Assembly (NCBI GenBank): GCA_049317725.1
Contig: JBMOHS010000056.1
Span: 1 to 21,356, forward strand
Length of the DNA: 21,356 bases
Source: CAIOZW01 sp049317725
GTDB taxonomy: Bacteria > Acidobacteriota > Blastocatellia > RBC074
Reading direction: 5' to 3'
Numbering within the stretch: the first letter of the stretch is position 1; each line of letters begins with the position of its first letter. Below are positions 16,088 to 21,356 of this stretch, piece by piece. Made by a program: the position numbers and the translations under genes. The notes beneath the pieces are model-generated. The model was not told the DNA's origin, did not search any database, and saw only the letters and a program-made list of their open reading frames with translations.

Positions 16088-16400
16088 GACGCTGGTGTAC
16101 TCCTTCTGGATTCTTTCGATCCCTGTGGAGAGGATCCCTGATCGACCATTCGCCCCTTGCCCCTGCCGCAAGCAGGAGCAGATGGAGCCCGACGGACTTC
16201 TCGAATGATCCAGAGAAGTATCACGCGACCCGCCCACGGTCAAGCTGCCCGCTCTCGATCCAATGGGGGGGTGGTTGGTCTGCGGTCACCACTTGTGGTA
16301 CACAGGGAAGGTGGGGAGAGGGGTAGTCAGCCCTTTCGGCTCGATCGCCTGGAGATCTTCCCGAATCAGTCTGCTCAATTGACAATGGAGGTCAGAGAGA
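16088..16400. promoter_or_regulatory. Divergent intergenic region between M14 peptidase and DUF2911 gene
   Basis: 313 bases with no supported gene. It should hold promoters for both flanking genes. On the minus strand TTGACC (16243-16238) followed 17 bases later by TACTTC (16220-16215) is a weak promoter candidate for the peptidase gene; overlapping GATACT is an alternative -10. ACCAC-TT-GTGGT (16288-16299) is a short perfect inverted repeat that could be an operator. GGAGG at 16387-16391 is the ribosome site of the DUF2911 gene. No convincing plus-strand promoter was found. Confidence 0.35.
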
Positions 16401-16919
16401 ATGTACGCCAAGAACCTTGTGTCGACACGCGCCGGTATTGCCCTCTTGCTCGTCGGACTCTGCAGCTTTGCCACCCTCAGCCAACAGCCCCCTGCCAGCC
16501 CCCGGAAAACGGTCGAGGCCACGGTCGGCGGCAAGAAGGTCACCCTTGATTACAGCGCCCCTTCCGTCCGGGGACGTCAGATCTTTGGCGCGCTTGTTCC
16601 CTATGACAAAGTGTGGAGATTGGGCGCCAACAAGGCCACCCACCTGACAACGGAGGGCAATCTGACGATCGGGTCCCTGGCTGTTCCTGCCGGAACCTAC
16701 ACGCTCTACGCTTGGCCGACCAGCGGCGGAATGAAGCTGATCGTCAACAAACAGACCGGACAGTGGGGAACTGTCTATGATGCCGCCCAGGATCTCGGGC
16801 GGGTCGAGATGACCGTCTCGAAGCCGGCGGCACCGGTCGAGCAGATGGCGTTGTCGATCGAGGGCGGGATGCTGACCTTCCAGTGGGAGAACGTCAAGGC
16901 CACGGCCCCAGTGAAATAG
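16401..16919 (+). CDS. Secreted DUF2911 family protein
   Basis: 172-residue exported protein of unknown function. The ATG at 16401 has GGAGG nine bases upstream. A signal peptide covers about residues 1-27 (hydrophobic core AGIALLLVGLCSFATLS). The rest is the DUF2911 domain, recognised from VTLDYSAPSVRGRQIFGALV, VPYDKVWRLGANKATHL (66-82), VPAGTYTLYAWP and NKQTGQWGTVYD. These segments are conserved across Bacteroidota and Acidobacteriota members, which are small beta-rich periplasmic or secreted proteins, often encoded alone. It stands alone on the plus strand between divergent and convergent neighbours. The repeat array at 16926-17033 begins seven bases after its stop and probably ends its transcript. 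Confidence 0.9.
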   Translation: MYAKNLVSTRAGIALLLVGLCSFATLSQQPPASPRKTVEATVGGKKVTLDYSAPSVRGRQIFGALVPYDKVWRLGANKATHLTTEGNLTIGSLAVPAGTYTLYAWPTSGGMKLIVNKQTGQWGTVYDAAQDLGRVEMTVSKPAAPVEQMALSIEGGMLTFQWENVKATAPVK

Positions 16920-16925
16920 AAAAAC

Positions 16926-17033
16926 AGGACGAATAGGACGGTAGGACAATAGGACGAATAGGCCCTATAGGATGGAAAAAACATATTTGATCGACAGGTC
17001 CTATCCGTCCTACCGGTCCTATCCGTCCTATCC
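16926..17033. repeat. Inverted array of short AGGAC-type repeats between convergent genes
   Basis: The left arm (about 16926-16962) repeats an 8-9 base unit four times: AGGACGAAT, AGGACGGT, AGGACAAT, AGGACGAAT. The right arm (about 16996-17033) carries the complementary units, TCCTATCCG, TCCTACCGG, TCCTATCCG, TCCTATCC. The arms can pair over roughly 30 bases with few bulges, around a loop of about 40 bases that itself contains ATAGG-C-CCTAT and an A-rich run. It fills nearly the whole gap between the DUF2911 stop (16919) and the FecR-like stop (17036). A two-way terminator or a REP-like dispersed element are both plausible. Confidence 0.8.
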
Positions 17034-17035
17034 CT

Positions 17036-18127
17036 CTAAGGAATGATCTGCACGCCCCCCGAGGGTTGAATCGCGAACGACTCCTCACGGCCGCCAATGA
17101 CCAGAATCGCAATCGCGGCAATCGCCCCGACCGTCGCGAGGACAGGAATGGCATTCTTCTTCGTCCAGAAACGGGTTCCGGTCACTTCGAGACGCTGATC
17201 GTGTTCGGCCGTCTCTCCTCCCCCTCCGTCGATGGTCGCGTGGAGCGTGATTTCACCGGGACGACGTCCCGCCAGGAAAGGAACCGTGGCAATCCCTTGA
17301 TCATCCGTCAGCACGGTCATCTTTTGAGCGAGGATGCGGCCTTTTCCGAGGGCACCCGCATCGGGGTTTCCCTCTGCCGCAAGTTGAAAAGAGACAGGAA
17401 TTCTGGGAAGTGGTCGCTCATTCCTGTCCGTCACCCGAAACTTCAACTCCTGCTCGGACAAGGCGCGCACGCGGGCTTGGTTCTTTTCGCCGAGGGGGGT
17501 GATCCGATACTTCGGCTCCCTGTTGCGTCTCTCTTCAAATGCAATGGCGGAGGGAGGGGCCGTCTGGCGAGGGAGTTCGACCACCCAATTGCCAATGGGT
17601 TCAACAGCTCCCGAGGTGACCTCCAGGTCGGCCCCCGTCGAGGCCACCTGGAGTTGAAAGACCGAGCCGGGATTGGCCAGAAAGGATTGCTGCGCGGTCC
17701 GGATGAGGGCTGTCGATCCGTTCGCCAAGCGGAAGGTCGCCTGCCCTTGACGAAGGTTTCCGAGCAGTGTGCCCATCTCGCCCTGGAGCCGGACCCGATC
17801 AACGCTCAGCTCTGAGTCCGTCCCCAGCACCATCTCACCGATTCCCCTGACCAACAGGCGAGTCTGCTCGCGACCAGCACGGACCACCTCCCCCTCGCGC
17901 AAGACTTGCGGTCCGAGCACTGGACGCCCGTCGATCGTCATCTCTCCTCTGCTCTCGGCCAGTCCAATGGAATCCGCAGTCCCCTCCAGCCGGTCGCGGT
18001 CCCGCTCCCTGGCATCAGCCGGAACAGCCCCCAGAACCGGACGTAAACAGGATACCGAAAGTGGACCTGCCACCAAGCTTGCCTGAACCAAGCTGACCAG
18101 CAACATTCGATTGACGCTCTTTCGCAT
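17036..18127 (-). CDS. FecR-like protein with Ig-like (Big_1-type) domain and C-terminal membrane anchor
   Basis: 363-residue envelope protein. The ATG at 18127 follows AGAGGAGG, which fills the 12-base gap after the protease stop, so the two genes are coupled. A signal peptide covers about residues 1-34. Residues about 55-185 resemble the FecR domain: a glycine-rich beta repeat with GEMTIDGRPVLG, LREGEVVRAG, LGTDSELSVDRVRLQGEMG and LRQGQATFRLANG. Residues about 220-318 look like a Big_1/invasin-type Ig domain: ELKFRVTDRNERPLPRIPV, then MTVLTDDQGIATVPFLAGRRPGEITLHATI. A transmembrane helix follows at about 326-346 (AIPVLATVGAIAAIAILVIGG) with a short tail. Classical FecR is an anti-sigma regulator with an N-terminal cytoplasmic part and a sigma factor neighbour; neither is seen here, so a structural or surface role is more likely than signalling. 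The S8 protease upstream may be a partner. Confidence 0.75.
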   Translation of the reverse strand: MRKSVNRMLLVSLVQASLVAGPLSVSCLRPVLGAVPADARERDRDRLEGTADSIGLAESRGEMTIDGRPVLGPQVLREGEVVRAGREQTRLLVRGIGEMVLGTDSELSVDRVRLQGEMGTLLGNLRQGQATFRLANGSTALIRTAQQSFLANPGSVFQLQVASTGADLEVTSGAVEPIGNWVVELPRQTAPPSAIAFEERRNREPKYRITPLGEKNQARVRALSEQELKFRVTDRNERPLPRIPVSFQLAAEGNPDAGALGKGRILAQKMTVLTDDQGIATVPFLAGRRPGEITLHATIDGGGGETAEHDQRLEVTGTRFWTKKNAIPVLATVGAIAAIAILVIGGREESFAIQPSGGVQIIP

Positions 18128-18139
18128 CGGGCCTCCTCT

Positions 18140-21100
18140 TTATCGAAGGTGAATGACAACGCGGTTGGATGCCTTTCCTTCGACAAAGAGTTGCATGTCG
18201 ACTTCGCCCCGAGCAGTCAGCTCTTTGGGGAGAAGAAGATTGACCTGATCGACGCCAATGAATTGGGGTTGCGGTCCGGCATAGAGAACCGGGAGCGTGA
18301 GGCCGCCAACGACCAGCTTGACATCTTCCAAGCTGCGGCGGTACCGAATACCCGTGCCATAGAGAACCAGATAGACCGTCTCTCCCGGCTTCCCGAGTTC
18401 GACAGGTCTGCCAACCATCTGCCGGCGGGCCGGATCAAAGCTGGCGACCTCGGCATACTGGAGGGAGCCATCCGCCGTCACGCGCACCACCTGTGCGGAG
18501 GCGACCCCTTGCCCCGTCGCATTGGCGGTAAAGAGACCGGGAGAGGCGCCTTCGATCTCGACCGTGCCGGTCGCGATCACTTCTCCTTGACGCACGATGG
18601 TGATCTGCGCTGGTCCTCTCCGGGTCGCGGCCGGAATGAGGTAGTTGACTTGGGAGGGGGCGACAAAGAAGAGCGGGGCCTCCCGGTCGACCCCGCCGTG
18701 ATCGCGCACCAAGACGCGCGATCCCGCAAGGGTAGTCGGCAGGACAGGACCTGTCGCCACCTCGATCGCCGCCGCCAATCCAGTTCCAAAAGCCGAAGTG
18801 ATCGACTCGCGTGCCAATCCCGCCGGGACAAAAGTAGCGGCGGAGACATTGACGACCCGCCCCGGAACCCGGTCGATCTCCCCCGACAGAATCGTTTCGC
18901 TCCCCTCCCGGTCAGAGACCGTCACCTGCACCCGGTGGACATCCGCCAAGCGGCTATTTCCCGTAAACCGCTGGACGATCGTGAAACTCTGTCCCGCAAC
19001 CACTCCACGGGCTCGAATCGAAGATTCCAGGGAGAAGGAGACCGGCAGGCCAATCGGCTTGCCCAGTCGATCGAGAAAGAGATAGGACGCCTGGGTCAGA
19101 TCCAGATTGGGGTCCCAGACCGTACATTCGACCTCAACTCCACCATCCCGGCGCCCAACAACCACCAGAGGTGCGAGGGAGCTGGCCAGCGGATGGATCA
19201 GCTTGGCCCGTGTCTCCACCCGTCCCGCCAACGGAATTGTCACCGGTTCGTAGCCAGCTTCCTCAACGACCAGCCGGGAGGTCAGTTGCGCCTCGACCAC
19301 TTGCGTCGCCGCGAGATTCTCGACGCGCCCCGCGGGGGCTGGAAAGACGGGCCGATATTCGAGCGACAAATTCACCCTTTGACTGGGGCCAATCTGGAGA
19401 CGACTGGCCCCATCGACAAAGACCAGCGGCGTACGATCTCCACTGGCGGAGATCGCCGAGACGGTAAAGAGTGGACTCTCGTCCCGCTCGACGATCTTTC
19501 CAGACTGGACCAATGGCCCTTCCCGTTGAATCCGCAGAAGGACGGACGCCGCCGACCCGGTCAGGTTTTCAATCTGGACAGTGGGAAACGGGGTAACAGT
19601 CCGGCCTTGGCCGTCCACTTGTCCGATCACCACCTTCCCAAAGTCGATGTTGCTGGCCGCGCCCTCAATCTGCACCCGTGTCTGCTTGCCCATCAGAGTA
19701 GTCGCACTGGACTCTGGCGAGGGCAACGCCTCTCCGACAAGATTGAAGGCGACAATCCGGTACCGATACGACGTTCCCGGACGAAGCCCTCGATCTGGAT
19801 AGGACTGGACATCGCGCCCCAGGGTGGCGACCAACTCCCAGGGACCGACTCCGTGGAGCTGCCGCTGGACAAGAAAGCCCGCTTCGTTAATGGCATTGTC
19901 CTGCCAGCTCAGATCGATGCCCGTCAGTGAAATGGCGAGGGCCTGCAGATCTGACGCCGGCTCGGGAGGCTGGTTGGGGGATCCGACCCGTACCTCGTTG
20001 GTGGCCGTCGACTCCCCGACGGAGTTGAAGGCGGTGACCGTATAGGCGTAGCTCTCTGGGTAGGAGACGCTGTGGTCACGATACGTAGTCGCGCCGGCGC
20101 GAACCGTGGCCAGAATCGACCACTGCTCCCCGAGCGAGGAGCGACGACGGATGCGAAAGCCCGCTTCGTTGTCCGAGCGATCAGTCCAAGTCAGGGTCAC
20201 TTGGCTTGGCGAGGTCAGCGCCCCCTGGAGCAGGACGGGGGCTTGGGGACGGACCCCGGGTGTGCCCTGCCCTGTCAGCAACCGTAACGCACTGTCGATC
20301 CGCAATCGAGGGGCGACGACCCCATTGCGCGAATCCGTCACCAGTGGGCCCGTATTGACCATCGCCAGAAGAATGTCATCGAGAGAGGCCGAGGGGACTC
20401 TTTGACGGGCGAGCGCCCAGGCACCAGAGACGTGAGGGACCGCCATCGAAGTACCCATTTTAGTGCGATAGCCCCCTCCCGGCACCGACGAGGAGATCTC
20501 CTCTCCTGGTGCGAGGAGACTCAGAAAGGGCGCACTATTCGAGAAGCTGGAGACCAGGTCGAGCGTGCCGGACCGCTCCCCAGTCGACCCAACGCTGATG
20601 GCGGAGGAGATGCAGGCCGGTGTCGCCATTCCATCGCTGAACCCATCATTGCCGGACGCCGCAATCGAGGGGATCCCGGCACTCCGCAGAAGGTCGATCG
20701 CCATCTTCAGTCCGGGAATCTCCGCGTCACAGAAGCTGTCGTACCTCGCGCCCCCGAGGCTGAGGTTGACGGCGGCCAGTCGGTAGAGGTCCCGTTGCGC
20801 GTAGAGGTGCTCCAAGGCTCGAACGAGGTCGGAGGTGAAGGCAACCAGGCACGAAGGCGCTCCGTTGCAGAGGGTTGGGTTGTCATACCGCGAGAAGATC
20901 TGGACGGCCACCAGATTGGCATCCCGGGCAACTCCCGAGGTGAGGGTTCCCCTCCCTGCCGCAATCCCCGCGACGTGCGTGCCGTGATCACATCCAGCAA
21001 TCGAGTCCGCGCAAGGCAGCCCTGCGCCGCTCTGTGTGGCCGTTGGCTGCCCGCCGGGACAGAGCGAAAAGACGGATTGGTCCGCAATCGACGTCGAAAA

Positions 21101-21356
21101 GCAGGCCTCCGCAATCACCTTCCCGGCAAGGAATGGATGGGCCTTGTCGACCCCCGTGTCGACGATCGCGATTGTCTGTGTCGCCCCGGTGGCCCCCAGT
21201 GCCCAGGCGGCTGGCGCTCCAATCGCCACCATACTCTCTGCCAAGCTCGGACGGAGCAGCTCGTCCTCGTGCAGATCAAGGACCGCTTCAGAGCGGCGCA
21301 AGGCTTCGAGACCCGCGGCATCGAGAGCGCCGAGTTCCCGGGGGTCTACACGGTCG
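18140..21356 (-). CDS. Secreted subtilisin-like serine protease (S8) with fibronectin III and TIGR03437 domains, 5' end cut by window
   Basis: Large extracellular protease. The frame stays open to the right edge (codons readable from 21355), so the start and signal peptide lie outside. Numbering from TTG 21301, the subtilase domain spans about 25-340 with an intact triad: Asp48 in IAIVDTGVD, His106 in DHGTHVAGIAAG, Ser285 in GTSMAVPHVSG, plus the oxyanion Asn218 in AASGNDG. Many paired cysteines (such as 67, 81, 97, 104, 145, 151, 191, 230) suggest disulfides. Two fibronectin type III-like modules follow (about 352-440 and 446-536), each with a (N)EAGF strand. An ASH/Hydin-like beta domain spans about 545-695. 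The C-terminus (about 816-1053) is TIGR03437: AFGTGLA, PLFFVAPSQVNYLIP, GLFTANATGQG, VLYGTGIRYR, FIGVDQVN. The residues before the catalytic domain look like the end of a propeptide. It is followed at 12 bases by the FecR-like gene. Confidence 0.93.
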   Translation of the reverse strand, partial: DRVDPRELGALDAAGLEALRRSEAVLDLHEDELLRPSLAESMVAIGAPAAWALGATGATQTIAIVDTGVDKAHPFLAGKVIAEACFSTSIADQSVFSLCPGGQPTATQSGAGLPCADSIAGCDHGTHVAGIAAGRGTLTSGVARDANLVAVQIFSRYDNPTLCNGAPSCLVAFTSDLVRALEHLYAQRDLYRLAAVNLSLGGARYDSFCDAEIPGLKMAIDLLRSAGIPSIAASGNDGFSDGMATPACISSAISVGSTGERSGTLDLVSSFSNSAPFLSLLAPGEEISSSVPGGGYRTKMGTSMAVPHVSGAWALARQRVPSASLDDILLAMVNTGPLVTDSRNGVVAPRLRIDSALRLLTGQGTPGVRPQAPVLLQGALTSPSQVTLTWTDRSDNEAGFRIRRRSSLGEQWSILATVRAGATTYRDHSVSYPESYAYTVTAFNSVGESTATNEVRVGSPNQPPEPASDLQALAISLTGIDLSWQDNAINEAGFLVQRQLHGVGPWELVATLGRDVQSYPDRGLRPGTSYRYRIVAFNLVGEALPSPESSATTLMGKQTRVQIEGAASNIDFGKVVIGQVDGQGRTVTPFPTVQIENLTGSAASVLLRIQREGPLVQSGKIVERDESPLFTVSAISASGDRTPLVFVDGASRLQIGPSQRVNLSLEYRPVFPAPAGRVENLAATQVVEAQLTSRLVVEEAGYEPVTIPLAGRVETRAKLIHPLASSLAPLVVVGRRDGGVEVECTVWDPNLDLTQASYLFLDRLGKPIGLPVSFSLESSIRARGVVAGQSFTIVQRFTGNSRLADVHRVQVTVSDREGSETILSGEIDRVPGRVVNVSAATFVPAGLARESITSAFGTGLAAAIEVATGPVLPTTLAGSRVLVRDHGGVDREAPLFFVAPSQVNYLIPAATRRGPAQITIVRQGEVIATGTVEIEGASPGLFTANATGQGVASAQVVRVTADGSLQYAEVASFDPARRQMVGRPVELGKPGETVYLVLYGTGIRYRRSLEDVKLVVGGLTLPVLYAGPQPQFIGVDQVNLLLPKELTARGEVDMQLFVEGKASNRVVIHLR

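Noticed and set aside
16088..16243. 52-codon extension of the M14 peptidase
   Set aside because: It precedes a perfect signal peptide and crosses the intergenic region. Export signals must be N-terminal.
16379..16384. TTGACA before the DUF2911 gene as a -35 box
   Set aside because: A -10 element at normal spacing would fall inside the coding region after the ATG, and none is seen there.
16926..17033. CRISPR-like array
   Set aside because: Units are only 8-9 bases and contiguous, with no spacers, arranged as an inverted pair. No cas genes are nearby.
17036..18127. Classical FecR/FecI signalling pair
   Set aside because: No sigma factor is adjacent, and the membrane helix is at the C-terminal end rather than after an N-terminal cytoplasmic segment.
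18149..19930. 593-codon open frame on the plus strand
   Set aside because: It lies entirely opposite the S8 protease, has a composition rich in Arg, Asp and Gly with no recognisable domain, and is explained by GC-rich codon bias on the other strand.

Overview
The window comes from a high-GC (about 60% by eye) bacterial chromosome. It is most likely from the phylum Acidobacteriota, in the Solibacter/Blastocatellia style. The main clue is the roughly 235-residue C-terminal module known as TIGR03437 (Solibacter-type C-terminal domain), which appears in two separate secreted proteins here. A DUF2911 protein, a FecR-like protein with an Ig-like domain, a signal-peptide-bearing M14 peptidase and frequent GTG/TTG starts behind strong AGGAGG-type ribosome sites fit this. 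No rRNA, tRNA, CRISPR array, transposase or phage gene was seen. Both end genes run off the window.

Layout. (1) 1-2095, plus: a penicillin acylase-family hydrolase, cut at its 5' end. (2) 2117-5655, minus: a probable three-gene unit read as alaC-type aminotransferase, then a variant RpiB-type isomerase, then a secreted cohesin-like/TIGR03437 protein. (3) 5656-5783: an AT-rich divergent promoter region with a near-consensus sigma-70 promoter driving hpt (5784-6338, plus). (4) 6360-16087, minus: a long gene train read as M14 peptidase, two BmpA-type nucleoside ABC permeases, purine nucleoside phosphorylase, uridine kinase, cytidine deaminase, a predicted lipoprotein amidohydrolase of the MTA/SAH deaminase family, and a TPR protein with a TonB-type C-terminus. 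Two junctions are four-base GTGA stop/start overlaps, so at least parts are translationally coupled. (5) 16401-16919, plus: a DUF2911 protein. (6) 16926-17033: a striking inverted array of short AGGAC-type repeats between convergent genes. (7) 17036-21356, minus: a subtilisin-like (S8) secreted protease with fibronectin and TIGR03437 domains, cut at its 5' end, followed 12 bases later by the FecR/Ig-like membrane protein.

The clearest functional theme is nucleoside capture and salvage. The permeases would import nucleosides, PNP would release purine bases and ribose-1-phosphate, Udk and Cdd would salvage pyrimidine nucleosides, and Hpt (own promoter, opposite strand) would turn purine bases into nucleotides. 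The ATPase and the BMP-type binding lipoprotein expected with such permeases are not in the window. The rest is secreted or cell-surface hydrolysis: acylase, M14 and S8 peptidases, and TIGR03437 proteins.

The most notable anomalies are a one-base frameshift near the 3' end of the M14 peptidase gene, an RpiB homologue lacking the usual catalytic cysteine and carrying an extra N-terminal module, a nucleoside-deaminase-like protein with a lipoprotein signal, and the inverted repeat array. No complete new system can be demonstrated from sequence alone.
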